Positions 8,750 to 18,006 are shown, numbered from the stretch's first letter. The stretch: DNA of 64,000 nucleotides from Taishania sp037189645 (GCA_037189645.1 JBBCIY010000010.1:141650-205649); one strand, 5' to 3'. The notes: generated from the letters alone by a model not told the origin. A program made the numbers and translations.

Positions 8750-9700
8750 ATGGGAGACCAAGTCGAATTACCGGTAAATCTGTTCAGCAACATCATCTGG
8801 ATCGTTATTGCAGCAGTACTGATCATCAAAGCTGTAATCATCGTACGTGAGCAGACCGCTGTGATCATCGAGCGGTTGGGAAAATTCAACCGTGTAGCAA
8901 ATTCAGGATTCGGAATCATCATTCCGTTTATCGACCGCGCAACGGCAAAGGTTAACCTCCGCGTACAGCAACTGGACGTTGAGATCGAAACAAAAACAAA
9001 AGATGATGTATTCGTCCACCTGCAGGTTTCTGTGCAATATAAAATTGCCCGCGATAAGATAAGGGAAGCCTACTATTCCCTGGACAATCCACGAAACCAG
9101 ATCGCTTCTTATGTATTTGACGATGTACGTGCGGAAGTTCCCAAGCTGGAACTGGACGATGTGTTCGCCAAGAAAGAGGATATTGCGATCGCTGTTCAGC
9201 AGAACATAGCGGAAAGCATGCAGGAGTACGGGTATGTGATCATCAAAGCCCTTATCACCGATATCAACCCTGACGCAAAGGTAAAGGAATCCATGAACCG
9301 GATCAATGCGGCAAAACGCGAAAAAGAAGCCGCATTGGAAGAAGGAGAAGCAAAGAAGATCAAGATCATCAAAGAGGCGGAAGCAGAAGCGGAATCAAAG
9401 CGCCTGGCCGGAGAAGGTATCGCGCAGCAACGTCTGGAGATCGTACGCGGTTTCAAGGAATCCGTGGAAGATTTCAAACGTTCGATGGACAATGTCACAC
9501 ACGAAGAGATCATGCAATTCGTACTGATGACCCAGTATTTCGATACGGTAAAAGACATCGGAATGAACTCCAAAAACTCTGCGATCCTGATGCCGCACTC
9601 ACCGGGAGGGATGAAAGACTTCCAGGATCAGGTGATCCAGGGAACATTCATCGGGAATCAAATGAAAGATTTCAGCGCAGCAAGAAAAAACAAAGAATAA
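8750..9700 (+). CDS. SPFH/band-7 (stomatin-like, QmcA/YbbK type) membrane protein
   Basis: A 316-residue protein. One N-terminal hydrophobic segment (about 12-30, IIWIVIAAVLIIKAVII) is followed by a band-7 domain with REQTAVIIERLGKFNRV. A long charged coiled coil (about 180-225) includes NAAKREKEAALEEGEAKK. The family forms oligomeric membrane-anchored scaffolds. No NfeD-type or FtsH-type partner gene is adjacent. It lies 12 bp after dnaA and is closed by a terminator, so dnaA and this gene are probably co-transcribed. Confidence 0.88.
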   Translation: MGDQVELPVNLFSNIIWIVIAAVLIIKAVIIVREQTAVIIERLGKFNRVANSGFGIIIPFIDRATAKVNLRVQQLDVEIETKTKDDVFVHLQVSVQYKIARDKIREAYYSLDNPRNQIASYVFDDVRAEVPKLELDDVFAKKEDIAIAVQQNIAESMQEYGYVIIKALITDINPDAKVKESMNRINAAKREKEAALEEGEAKKIKIIKEAEAEAESKRLAGEGIAQQRLEIVRGFKESVEDFKRSMDNVTHEEIMQFVLMTQYFDTVKDIGMNSKNSAILMPHSPGGMKDFQDQVIQGTFIGNQMKDFSAARKNKE

Positions 9701-9724
9701 CCATATTTTTTAACATACTTTCAG

Positions 9725-9751
9725 ATCCCTTCCGAAACGAAGGGATTTTTT
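9725..9751 (+). terminator. intrinsic terminator after the SPFH gene
   Basis: ATCCCTTC (9725-9732) pairs with GAAGGGAT (9739-9746) around a 6-nt loop, followed by a run of T. It lies 25 bp after the stop codon and ends the dnaA-SPFH unit. Confidence 0.85.
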
Positions 9752-9827
9752 GTTTTCAACCATTCAACAGCCGGTTCTAAAAATCTGCGCGCCTGGTACA
9801 AGAAAAGGGCAGCCGGGAAATAATGAT

Positions 9828-9835
9828 TATATTTG
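9828..9835 (+). promoter_or_regulatory. -7 element (TAnnTTTG) of the LOG-family gene
   Basis: TATATTTG at 9828-9835 is an exact match to the consensus, 22 nt before the ATG at 9858. No exact TTG is at the expected -33 position. Confidence 0.55.
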
Positions 9836-9857
9836 TACCCTTTAAAATTACCTATCA

Positions 9858-10616
9858 ATGAGTAAGCAGAATCCATTCACACGAGAAGAGAAAAAATTCC
9901 TGAGCGGTGCCCGCACACGCTGGCAGGAGCTGAAATACGCACTGAGGATCGTGATACAATTCATAAAAGGCTTCAGGGCATTGCATTTCTTAGGGCCGAC
10001 AGTTACCGTTTTCGGTTCCGCACGTTTTGATGAAAATCACAGGTACTACATGCTCGCACGTGAAGTTTCAGCCGAACTGGCAAAGCGTGGTTTTGCGATC
10101 ATGACAGGCGGAGGGCCGGGCATCATGGAAGCAGGGAACAGAGGTGCAAGAGATGTAGGAGGCATATCTGTCGGATGTAACATCATACTGCCCCATGAAC
10201 AGAAGGAGAATCCCTATATGGATAAATTCATCACCATTGATTCTTTCTTTGTACGAAAAGAATTACTCCGCAAATATTCATTTGCCTTTGTTGTGCTTCC
10301 CGGAGGGTTCGGAACGCTGGACGAGTTCTTTGAAACAGTGACGCTCATCCAGACAGGAAAGATCGAGAAATTCCCGATCGTAGTGATGGGAATTGATTTC
10401 CACCAGGATATCAAAGAGCATATTGAACGAATGGAGCGGGAAAAAACGATCAGCAAGGAAGACCTGGATCTGTTTTTATTTTCCGATGATGTGGATGAAG
10501 TTGTGGACCATATTTCCAACTATGCAAAAGCGCACAAAGGAATCAAGTTAAAGCCGGCTGTAAAAGCAATGAAAATCCTGGGAGAGGAAGAAGTAAGGGA
10601 AGTAAGAAGAGATTAA
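9858..10616 (+). CDS. LOG family (TIGR00730-type) Rossmann-fold nucleotide hydrolase
   Basis: A 252-residue cytosolic protein. It has the lysine decarboxylase-like/LOG signatures: GGGPGIMEAGNRGA (about 84-97) and PGGFGTLDE (148-156). Family members hydrolyse nucleoside 5'-monophosphates to base plus ribose 5-phosphate (the cytokinin-activating reaction) or act on related nucleotides. Residues 1-40 form a basic helical extension. It is a single-gene unit, preceded by a terminator and followed by a hairpin in the convergent gap. The old name lysine decarboxylase should be avoided. Confidence 0.88.
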   Translation: MSKQNPFTREEKKFLSGARTRWQELKYALRIVIQFIKGFRALHFLGPTVTVFGSARFDENHRYYMLAREVSAELAKRGFAIMTGGGPGIMEAGNRGARDVGGISVGCNIILPHEQKENPYMDKFITIDSFFVRKELLRKYSFAFVVLPGGFGTLDEFFETVTLIQTGKIEKFPIVVMGIDFHQDIKEHIERMEREKTISKEDLDLFLFSDDVDEVVDHISNYAKAHKGIKLKPAVKAMKILGEEEVREVRRD

Positions 10617-10630
10617 AAATGGATTAAAGA

Positions 10631-10666
10631 TTCTCTGCAAAGTACTGAACAGCACCTTGCAGAGAA
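10631..10666. terminator. 10-bp perfect stem-loop in the convergent gap, probable terminator
   Basis: TTCTCTGCAA (10631-10640) and TTGCAGAGAA (10657-10666) are perfect inverted repeats separated by 16 nt. They sit between the stop codons of two convergent genes (10616 and 10676). T-rich stretches after the stem are weak on both strands, so terminator function is likely but not certain. Confidence 0.5.
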
Positions 10667-10675
10667 CTCATACCA

Positions 10676-11518
10676 TCAGAATTGAATATCATCCGCGATA
10701 TTACCGCCTTGTTCCGCAGCAAATTTAGCTCTGTATTCTTCTGTTTTTTCCTGGTTATAATTACCAAAGTGCAGGATTTCGTCCGAATTAAAGTTTTGGT
10801 TGCGAAGCGCCATCCATTCAGAAGCGACACTCTGAAAATCAACCAGGTTGATACCGTAATTCTGCTCAATCCACTGCGCTCCGTCGATTCCGTATTCGTA
10901 AGCTGCCGTACGGGCTGCGCTTAACTCCTCATAAAAATACGGATCGGACCTCAGCTTATCCAGGTGTTCATTATTCCCGGAAGCAGCTCCTCCTTCGCCT
11001 TTCAGCTGCAAGATCACCGGGTGGTTCCCCACTTCCATGAAGTATTGCCCGTACAGTGTAGCGACTGTAAACGTCGTATCTTCCTGCATACGTTTCGGCC
11101 AGAGAACGCTTACTTCGGAAAAAATGGCTTCGTCGATCCCAAAGGCTTTGTACAGCTGATCTGCGTCAAAGTTGCCGATGTTTGCCGCTATTGCCGTATA
11201 ATCCTTTAACGAAATGCCGTGAATCGGTTCCAGCAATGGATTTTCGTCACTTTCCCGGGTAAATCCCATAGAAGCATAGCCACTATACTTCATCGAATTG
11301 GCCAGCTCAAACTGGATGAATTCATCATCACTCGTTCCCGGGTTCCATTCTGCATACAACTGCTTCAGGAAGTGCCTTCTCCAGCTTGGGAGATCATCCT
11401 CATCGTAATCATCTCCTTCTTCCTCGATCTGAGCCTGGATTCTTCTTTCCAACTCTGCATCAAACTGCTCCTCAGTGTAATGCGTACCATGTAGTGTTTC
11501 AGGGTTTAACTGCATCAT
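10676..11518 (-). CDS. acidic protein of unknown function (DUF6620-like), last gene of the SPFH/zinc-ribbon cluster
   Basis: A 280-residue soluble protein. It starts MMQLNPETLHG and has a strongly acidic stretch EEEGDDYDEDDLPSW at about 33-47. Trp/Tyr-rich segments follow, with no signal peptide or membrane segment. I associate it with DUF6620 from memory only; no activity is known to me. It lies 14 bp downstream of the zinc-ribbon coiled-coil gene, in the same orientation as three other genes, so it is probably the final member of a four-gene operon. Confidence 0.75.
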   Translation of the reverse strand: MMQLNPETLHGTHYTEEQFDAELERRIQAQIEEEGDDYDEDDLPSWRRHFLKQLYAEWNPGTSDDEFIQFELANSMKYSGYASMGFTRESDENPLLEPIHGISLKDYTAIAANIGNFDADQLYKAFGIDEAIFSEVSVLWPKRMQEDTTFTVATLYGQYFMEVGNHPVILQLKGEGGAASGNNEHLDKLRSDPYFYEELSAARTAAYEYGIDGAQWIEQNYGINLVDFQSVASEWMALRNQNFNSDEILHFGNYNQEKTEEYRAKFAAEQGGNIADDIQF

Positions 11519-11532
11519 TTTACATTTTATAA

Positions 11533-12468
11533 TTAAAACTTTCTATTCTGTAGACCTTGATAAAAATTTTCAGTTTGCTCTGCCAGGTCCGGCACCAGCT
11601 TCTTCCATTCATCAAACATTGCTCTCTGGTATTCTTTGTAATACACCGGGATCAATGCCTTTGATTCTTTCCTGAGGTGCTCCAGTGCATCCATTTCCTG
11701 TTTAAGCTCAGCTGTTTGTCCTCCCGCTGCTTTCAACTTCAATTGATGCAACTGGTGATATATTTCCCGCTCCCGCTCTTGTTCGTTGCTATATTTTTCC
11801 AACAAAGGTTTTGTCCGTTGCTCTGCCAGTCCCCGGCCGACTTCTTCGAGTCTCCGTGCCAAAGAACTTGGGTGAAAGGTGTTGTTGGACGAACAGGCCG
11901 GGCACGGCAGGTTGGCTACTGAGAAATAAATTTTCGTCAAAACGATCGTATCACCACATTGGTGGCACCTGAACTGGTCTTTGATCCGGTCGTGCTCATC
12001 CAGTATGGACTGGTAAAGGAGTTCATAATCCGTATGTTCGGTTTCCATCACCAGGTTCCGGAAAGCGGAATACTTTTCTTCAAAAAGGTTAAACATCCTG
12101 TCGGAGCATTCCTCTCTGAAATGTGCCAGACGGCTATGGAAAGAAGACTGGAAATCGATTTGGGCGTCAACAGACTGATACACCTCCTCCACTTTCTCCT
12201 CGTAGGTCTTTTGTGCCTTGTTACGCACGCTATCCAGCTGTCCCAGTACACCATTCAGGAGATTTCCGAATTCCCGTTCGTCTTCTTTTTTCATGGCATT
12301 CAGCTCCGGCACAGCAGCGTCCGCCAGCTCTTCCATTTTCTCCTCCAGCTTCTCCAGGAATGCAAATAAACGTTCTTTTGTTTCGTCCAGCAAGACAGAC
12401 CATCCGGCATACTGCTCCGGCTGATCATCGTTCTTACGACTGGTTTCTTTATTGAAAAAATTGAACAT
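11533..12468 (-). CDS. coiled-coil protein with a CxxC-CxxC zinc ribbon
   Basis: A 311-residue soluble protein. Residues 27-135 and 200-290 are highly charged, predicted helical and coiled-coil-like. Between them is a zinc ribbon with Cys168/Cys171 (CHQC) and Cys189/Cys192 (CPAC). There is no membrane segment. The architecture, long helices flanking a zinc knuckle, suggests a structural or adaptor role rather than an enzyme. It is the third gene of the SPFH/zinc-ribbon cluster, 14 bp from both neighbours. No family name is recognised. Confidence 0.75.
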   Translation of the reverse strand: MFNFFNKETSRKNDDQPEQYAGWSVLLDETKERLFAFLEKLEEKMEELADAAVPELNAMKKEDEREFGNLLNGVLGQLDSVRNKAQKTYEEKVEEVYQSVDAQIDFQSSFHSRLAHFREECSDRMFNLFEEKYSAFRNLVMETEHTDYELLYQSILDEHDRIKDQFRCHQCGDTIVLTKIYFSVANLPCPACSSNNTFHPSSLARRLEEVGRGLAEQRTKPLLEKYSNEQEREREIYHQLHQLKLKAAGGQTAELKQEMDALEHLRKESKALIPVYYKEYQRAMFDEWKKLVPDLAEQTENFYQGLQNRKF

Positions 12469-12482
12469 CGCTCATTCAACTA

Positions 12483-12725
12483 TTAACGTGAATTATCTTC
12501 CTTTTTTAAATTCAGTCCGTTTGTCAGCTTAACTGAAATGAACTCGAATCCACAATAAGCACAATGAGTAACTCCATCCTGCTGCGCCCTTCCGGCACCA
12601 CAAGCGGGACAGTCCTTTATACTCAATTCCGCACCGAATTCTTTGGTTCTCCCTCCATAGACTTCCTGTGTCTTTGCTTTATTCTTTAATTTCTGGAGAA
12701 CAGTATCCACTTTTTTTTCCGACAT
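12483..12725 (-). CDS. small zinc-ribbon protein
   Basis: An 80-residue protein with a basic N-terminus (MSEKKVDTVLQKLKNKAK) and one zinc ribbon formed by CPAC (39-42) and CAYC (55-58). It has no signal or membrane segment. It lies 12 bp after the SPFH-SHOCT gene and 14 bp before the coiled-coil zinc-ribbon gene. Zinc-ribbon proteins beside YdjI-type SPFH genes are known in Bacillus, where they help link membrane-stress proteins, so an adaptor role is a reasonable inference. Confidence 0.8.
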   Translation of the reverse strand: MSEKKVDTVLQKLKNKAKTQEVYGGRTKEFGAELSIKDCPACGAGRAQQDGVTHCAYCGFEFISVKLTNGLNLKKEDNSR

Positions 12726-12737
12726 GACCGACTAGTT

Positions 12738-13679
12738 TTACAATTTTTCCAGCAATTCCGCTTTCTTTACTTTATATTCCTGCTCATCGATCAGGCCGTT
12801 CTCAAACAACGTCTTCAGCTTTTGCAGTTTCGCAGCAATGTCTTCCGCGGCCGGCTGCTGATTCTGATTCAACTGGCTCATCATGATCCCCATTGCCATA
12901 GCATTGGTTGTAGCCTCATTCAATGCAGAACCTTTTTGTGAAATCGCTTCCGCAGTGTTGAATTTGGTGTACTTGTCAATATCCGTTACCATGTTCATAC
13001 TGGTCACTTTATCGTACTGTTTCGTTACTTCTTCGGGCAATGTGACACTTGTGACAACAAACTGTGTCAGCTCCAGTCCAAGCTGTTCAAAATAAGGTTT
13101 CAGCAAGGGTTCTATTTTCCTGCTTAATGCTGTATTATTCCCGGCTACATCTGTTATTGTAATGCCTTCATTCGCGAATACTTCCGCAAACTTAGGAGCA
13201 ATAAAATCGCGCAGCTCGTGTTGCAGCTCAAAAATTGTAAATTGCTGAAAAGCGCCTGCATACTGCCGGAAAAACGTTGCCAGTTCTTTTATGCGGATAT
13301 CAAAACTGCCGAACGCACGTACCCGGACCTGGCCGAACTGCGGATCGTTCAACAATACCGGTGCGGGAGTTCCCCATTTATTATTGATAAACTGCCGCGT
13401 ATTGAAAAAATAGACATCGGCTTTAAAAGGACTCTCAAAACCATACTTCCATCCTTTGAGACGGGACAGGACAGGAATATTTTCCGTGTTCAGCTTATAC
13501 AATCCCGGACGAAAGGTATCCGCCAGCTGGCCTTCATTCAAAAATAAAACCGCCTGGCTCTCCCTGACAGTCAACCGGGCACCATTCTTGATCTCTTTGT
13601 CTTCGTCTTCGAACTTCCACATCAGCAGATTCGGATCCGGCGTAACTTCTTCGATTATTTCTATAAACGGCAGCTTCAT
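12738..13679 (-). CDS. soluble SPFH-domain protein with C-terminal SHOCT motif (YdjI/virion-core type)
   Basis: A 313-residue protein of the COG4260/YdjI-like branch of SPFH proteins. It begins MKLPFIEIIEEVTPDPNLLMWKF and shows the SPFH signatures VRESQAVLFLNEGQLADTF and VRAFGSFDIRI. It has no N-terminal membrane segment, unlike the SPFH protein at 8750. The last 30 residues match a SHOCT helix-turn motif (LKTLFENGLIDEQEY). I chose the ATG at 13679; the ORF extends eight codons further to 13703. It heads the four-gene cluster ending at 10676. Confidence 0.82.
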   Translation of the reverse strand: MKLPFIEIIEEVTPDPNLLMWKFEDEDKEIKNGARLTVRESQAVLFLNEGQLADTFRPGLYKLNTENIPVLSRLKGWKYGFESPFKADVYFFNTRQFINNKWGTPAPVLLNDPQFGQVRVRAFGSFDIRIKELATFFRQYAGAFQQFTIFELQHELRDFIAPKFAEVFANEGITITDVAGNNTALSRKIEPLLKPYFEQLGLELTQFVVTSVTLPEEVTKQYDKVTSMNMVTDIDKYTKFNTAEAISQKGSALNEATTNAMAMGIMMSQLNQNQQPAAEDIAAKLQKLKTLFENGLIDEQEYKVKKAELLEKL

Positions 13680-13966
13680 AAATACAGGTTTAATTCTAAA
13701 CAATCACGACAATGTCTGAACAATGGACAGTGGTACTTTCGACGTACCCGGCTTTTGAAACAGCCTGCATTCTTCCAGACAATGCAAATATCCGCCCGTC
13801 TCTTTCCAAATCCTAATTTCATTCTTCTACATATCGTCTACGTGGCCCAATCAGCCGTCTACATTTTGTCTACAAAAACAAATGATCAGTTATTGATCAG
13901 CGATTTACCGGTTCAGATCATACACCGATTAATTGCAGTCTGTCATAAAAACATGGCAATTATTCC

Positions 13967-13974
13967 TATTTTTG
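13967..13974 (+). promoter_or_regulatory. -7 element 4 nt from the start codon of the TPR/HTH gene
   Basis: TATTTTTG matches TAnnTTTG and is separated from the ATG at 13979 by AGAT only. This spacing predicts a leaderless transcript. A TTG at 13933 is too far away (31 bp) for a standard spacer. Confidence 0.5.
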
Positions 13975-13978
13975 AGAT

Positions 13979-15838
13979 ATGAAGCGAAGAATTAATGCCC
14001 TCATTTTTTTACTTTGTACACTAAACGTTCCTCTTTTCTCACAAAATCAGCTCATCGACAGCTTAAAAAACAGGCTTGAATCACCTCATCTGTCTTCCGG
14101 GGAAAAATATGCTGTTTATGCTGAATTAATTGAGAAATACCGGGGTGAACAGGAATATGACCGTGCTGTTTCGTACGCTGAAAAATTCCTCCGCTATGCG
14201 AAGCAGAAGAGCAATACCGCAGAAATTACCAAAGCCTATACATTGATGGGCATCATCTACATCAATCAAAAGAATTATGAACAATCCAACTTATACATTG
14301 ATTCTTCAGGCATTTACGCTTCCCGGTCGAATGATGTAAAGGCACAGGTCTACGCCAGCTATTTAAAGGCGTATCAGTATTACTATTTCGGTGAGCGGGA
14401 GAAAGTAATGTCCTATCTGTTGAACAGCCTCTCCAAGCTGGACAAAACAGAAGAGGACCTTTATCTTTCCTTTAGAATAAATTACCTGATGTACTGCATT
14501 TATTCCAGCTGGGATGATGCGGAGAATTCATTCAAATACGCTCTTAAAAGCTGTGAGATTGCAAAAAAGTCAGGCAACAAGGACCATTTAAGCAATGCCT
14601 ATTCCGCATTGAGTGTTTCTTACACCTATAAATACGGGAAAACCAACGATCCGGAAGATCTGCAACTGGTATTTGACTATGCTGAAAAAGCCTGCCTGCT
14701 TTACAATGAGTTTCCCGGCCGGGTGACAAATTACTCCTACGCGATCGCCAGGAATAACTATGCCAGCTACCTGTTGAAATATACCCCGGAACTGACAACG
14801 GAGATCCGTAAAAAGGCCGAATTCAACGCAAATGAGTCGTTGAAAATAGCGAAGATAACTTCCGACAACCAGCAGCTGCAGGCCGCAAACTATGGGATCT
14901 TATCTGATCTGGCATTACTGGATAACAACCCGGAAAAAGCTGAAAAATACCTCTTGCAGGCACAAGCGACATTATTGACCCAGCAACCTGTTTACTACCC
15001 GCTTATGTCCAAGATCGCCTATGAGCTGGCAAACCTGTATGAACAGCAAGGAAAACTGTCAAAGGCATTGGAATACCAAAAGAAACTGACCGAATACAAC
15101 AATAAATTATTTGACCAGGATCAGGCTGAAACAGCCCGGAAATTAGAAGCTGAATATCAATTCGAAAAAAAGGAAAATGAGTTGAAATTGCTGAAGGAGA
15201 AAACAGAAAGACAGCACCAGGAAAAACTTTTGTACATTATACTGGGTGTCATCGGTGTGATCTCTTCCATCTTTATGGTGCGTTCCTATCACTATAAGCT
15301 GAAATTCTCACGCGAGCGGGAAAAGCAGCTGAATACAGAAAAGAATGAAGCTGAATTGCAGGTAAAACTTGAAAAAGAAGAACAATCACGATTAAAGGCC
15401 GAACAGGCATTGCTAACGCTTCAGCAACAGAAATTACAGGATGAAGTGCTGGCTAACCAATTGCATTTACAGCATAAGAACAAAGTACTGAAGCAATTGA
15501 AAGAAAAACTGTCATCGGAAGAAAGCAGTGTAACTATTCAGCAAATGATCCGTGAAGAAATCCACGTTGATAACAATTTTGAACATGCCCGCTTCCAGAT
15601 CCAGGAGCTGCATCCTAATTTTTTCAACAGCCTGAATGAACATGCTGTACAAAAGCTCACCCCGCTCGACCTGAAATACTGTGCCTATATTTATCTCGGT
15701 ATGGATACCAAGCAAATCGCCAAGCTGTTGCATGTGGAGCCGAAAAGCGTACGAATGACCAAATACCGTTTGAAGAAAAAGTTTAACTTAAGCGAGGAAA
15801 CCGACCTGGCCGCTTTTATCAATAAACTAAACAGCTGA
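13979..15838 (+). CDS. membrane-bound TPR protein with C-terminal LuxR-like HTH
   Basis: A 619-residue regulator of a type common in Bacteroidota. Residues 1-22 form a signal peptide (ending PLFSQ). About 30-380 is a TPR array (for example LMGIIYINQKNYEQS and AYELANLYEQQGKLSKALEY). A membrane helix lies at about 416-436 (LYIILGVIGVISSIFMV), followed by a long coiled coil (about 445-520). The C-terminal 60 residues form a helix-turn-helix (DTKQIAKLLHVEPKSVRMTKYRLKKK written as DTKQIAKLL then VEPKSVRMTKYR). The TPR part would face the periplasm and the HTH the cytoplasm. Target genes are unknown. Confidence 0.82.
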   Translation: MKRRINALIFLLCTLNVPLFSQNQLIDSLKNRLESPHLSSGEKYAVYAELIEKYRGEQEYDRAVSYAEKFLRYAKQKSNTAEITKAYTLMGIIYINQKNYEQSNLYIDSSGIYASRSNDVKAQVYASYLKAYQYYYFGEREKVMSYLLNSLSKLDKTEEDLYLSFRINYLMYCIYSSWDDAENSFKYALKSCEIAKKSGNKDHLSNAYSALSVSYTYKYGKTNDPEDLQLVFDYAEKACLLYNEFPGRVTNYSYAIARNNYASYLLKYTPELTTEIRKKAEFNANESLKIAKITSDNQQLQAANYGILSDLALLDNNPEKAEKYLLQAQATLLTQQPVYYPLMSKIAYELANLYEQQGKLSKALEYQKKLTEYNNKLFDQDQAETARKLEAEYQFEKKENELKLLKEKTERQHQEKLLYIILGVIGVISSIFMVRSYHYKLKFSREREKQLNTEKNEAELQVKLEKEEQSRLKAEQALLTLQQQKLQDEVLANQLHLQHKNKVLKQLKEKLSSEESSVTIQQMIREEIHVDNNFEHARFQIQELHPNFFNSLNEHAVQKLTPLDLKYCAYIYLGMDTKQIAKLLHVEPKSVRMTKYRLKKKFNLSEETDLAAFINKLNS

Positions 15839-15859
15839 TCGCACTTTCATCCCATTCTG

Positions 15860-17854
15860 TCACTTCGCCTGCAGCTCGAACAAAAGGTCCCGTAAACGGG
15901 CTGCCTCGATGAAATCCAGTTCTTTGGCTGCTTTTTCCATGGCTTTTTTCGTCGCTGCAATCTGTTTTTCAAGTGACTGCTTATCGGTGTATTCCAATGG
16001 AGCATCGGCAGCATTCATCGGCATGGTCAGTGAATTGTAATCCGCTTTGGTTTTTGCCGACTGGATAACGATCATCTTTTCTTTTGACTTAACCAGCGGC
16101 TGCGGCGTTTTTCCGTGCTTTTCGTTGTATTCCATCTGGATCCTGCGCCTGCGTGCCGTCTCGTCGATGGTCTTCTGCATGGATTTGGTGACCGTATCGG
16201 CATACATAATGACAAAGCCATTGACATTCCGGGCTGCACGGCCTACCGTCTGAACCAGGGAACGCTCATTCCTCAGAAATCCTTCTTTGTCGGCATCCAG
16301 GATCGCCACCAGGCTCACTTCCGGCAGGTCCAGTCCTTCACGCAGCAGGTTGACACCAATCAACACATCAAAAACACCCATTCGCAACTGGTGCAGGATT
16401 TCGATCCGTTCCAGGGTATCCACTTCACTGTGAATGTAACGGCAGGGGATTCCCAGCTTGTCAAAGTATTTCTGCAGTTCCTCCGCCATCCGTTTTGTAA
16501 GTGTCGTTATGAGCACCCGTTCATCCCGTTCTCTCCTCGCCTGGATCTCCTCGATCAGGTTATCAATCTGGTTCAGGGTCGGGCGTACTTCTATTTCAGG
16601 ATCGAGCAAGCCTGTCGGGCGGATCACCTGTTCCACAACAATTCCTTCCGATTTTTCCAGCTCGTAATCGGCTGGTGTCGCGGAGATGTAAACCGCCTGG
16701 TGCACCATGGATTCGAATTCCTCGAATTTCAGCGGACGGTTGTCAATCGCTGCCTGCAGGCGGAACCCGTAATCGACCAGGTTGATCTTTCTCGCCCGGT
16801 CCCCTCCGTACATCGCGCGGATCTGGGGCATGGTCACGTGGCTTTCATCCACGACCAGCAAAAAGTCGTCCGGGAAGTAATCCAGCAAACAGAAAGGACG
16901 TTCACCCGGCATTCTCCTGTCAAAATAACGGGAATAATTCTCTATTCCGGAACAGTATCCCAGCTCCCGGATCATTTCCATATCGTATGAAACACGCTCT
17001 TCCAGGCGCTTTGCTTCATCCATTTTCCCTTCCCGTTTAAAACTGGCCACCTGTGTTACCATGTCCTCACCGATCTGTTCCAATGCCTGCCTGGTATTCG
17101 CGGGACTGGAAACGAAGATGTTCGCGGGATAGATGTTGATTTCTTCAAATGATTCCAGCTTTTCATTGGTTTCCGGGTTGATTGATGTGATCGCCTCGAT
17201 CTCATCTCCCCAGAATTCTATCCGCAGCGCATAATCTGCATACGCCAGGAAAATATCCACCGTGTCTCCTTTTACCCGGAACATTCCCCTCTTAAATTCA
17301 TCGTGGGCACGTGAATACAGATTTTCCACCAGCCTGAAAAGGAATTTATTCCTGGAAACCGTTTCCCCTTTTTTCAGGTACAGGATGCTATTGGCAAATT
17401 CATTCGGGTTCCCGATACCATAGATGCAGGAAACAGAAGCCACCACAACGACATCTTTTCTCCCGGAAAGCAACGCCGAGGTTGCCGAAAGGCGCAGCTT
17501 TTCAATTTCCTCGTTGATCTGCAGGTCTTTCTCGATATAGGTATCCGTTACCGGCAGGTACGCTTCCGGCTGGTAGTAATCGTAATACGATACAAAGTAT
17601 TCCACTGCGTTATCCGGGAAGAACTGCTTGAATTCTCCGTACAGCTGTGCAGCCAGGGTCTTGTTGTGCGACAAGATCAGGGTCGGCCGGTTGATGTGTT
17701 CAATGACATTTGCCACGGTAAACGTCTTACCACTTCCCGTAACACCCAATAATGTCTGGTGCTGCCTTCCGGCCTCTATTCCGGCAACAATTTCAGCAAT
17801 CGCCTCAGGCTGATCACCGGTTGGTTTGAATTCGGAAACAAGTTGAAAATCCAT
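15860..17854 (-). CDS. uvrB: excinuclease ABC subunit UvrB
   Basis: A 664-residue nucleotide-excision-repair helicase subunit. Visible motifs are Walker A LGVTGSGKT (36-44), the beta-hairpin DNA-clamping segment YYDYYQPEAYLP (about 92-103), the DESH box (VVDESHVTMP) and helicase motif VI (QTVGRAARN). The C-terminal UVR motif (IAATKKAMEKAAKELDF) would contact UvrC. The ORF extends 11 codons upstream, but the family N-terminus MDFQLVSEFKPTGDQ begins at the ATG at 17854, which also sits exactly 4 nt after a strong promoter. uvrA and uvrC are not in the window. Confidence 0.97.
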   Translation of the reverse strand: MDFQLVSEFKPTGDQPEAIAEIVAGIEAGRQHQTLLGVTGSGKTFTVANVIEHINRPTLILSHNKTLAAQLYGEFKQFFPDNAVEYFVSYYDYYQPEAYLPVTDTYIEKDLQINEEIEKLRLSATSALLSGRKDVVVVASVSCIYGIGNPNEFANSILYLKKGETVSRNKFLFRLVENLYSRAHDEFKRGMFRVKGDTVDIFLAYADYALRIEFWGDEIEAITSINPETNEKLESFEEINIYPANIFVSSPANTRQALEQIGEDMVTQVASFKREGKMDEAKRLEERVSYDMEMIRELGYCSGIENYSRYFDRRMPGERPFCLLDYFPDDFLLVVDESHVTMPQIRAMYGGDRARKINLVDYGFRLQAAIDNRPLKFEEFESMVHQAVYISATPADYELEKSEGIVVEQVIRPTGLLDPEIEVRPTLNQIDNLIEEIQARRERDERVLITTLTKRMAEELQKYFDKLGIPCRYIHSEVDTLERIEILHQLRMGVFDVLIGVNLLREGLDLPEVSLVAILDADKEGFLRNERSLVQTVGRAARNVNGFVIMYADTVTKSMQKTIDETARRRRIQMEYNEKHGKTPQPLVKSKEKMIVIQSAKTKADYNSLTMPMNAADAPLEYTDKQSLEKQIAATKKAMEKAAKELDFIEAARLRDLLFELQAK

Positions 17855-17858
17855 ATAA

Positions 17859-17887
17859 CAAATATAAGCATTTATGAAGCGTCCCAA
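17859..17887 (-). promoter_or_regulatory. uvrB promoter (TTG-N18-TATATTTG), leaderless geometry
   Basis: On the minus strand TTG lies at 17887-17885, then an 18-bp spacer and TATATTTG at 17866-17859. Only TTAT separates it from the ATG at 17854. Both elements match the Bacteroidota consensus, so transcription probably starts at or next to the initiation codon. Confidence 0.75.
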
Positions 17888-18006
17888 TGCAGATTAAAGC
17901 TTAAAAATACGTGGTAAAGTTCGTCTGAGCAATAGCTATTTAAAGAAAATGGACGAAGATCTGAAACTACCGTTTCACCTGCATTTCCATTTAAGCTCTC
18001 ATACGT

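Noticed and set aside
10624..10869. 81-codon minus-strand frame overlapping the end of the acidic protein gene
   Set aside because: It is out of frame with the better-supported 10676-11518 gene and has no features of its own.
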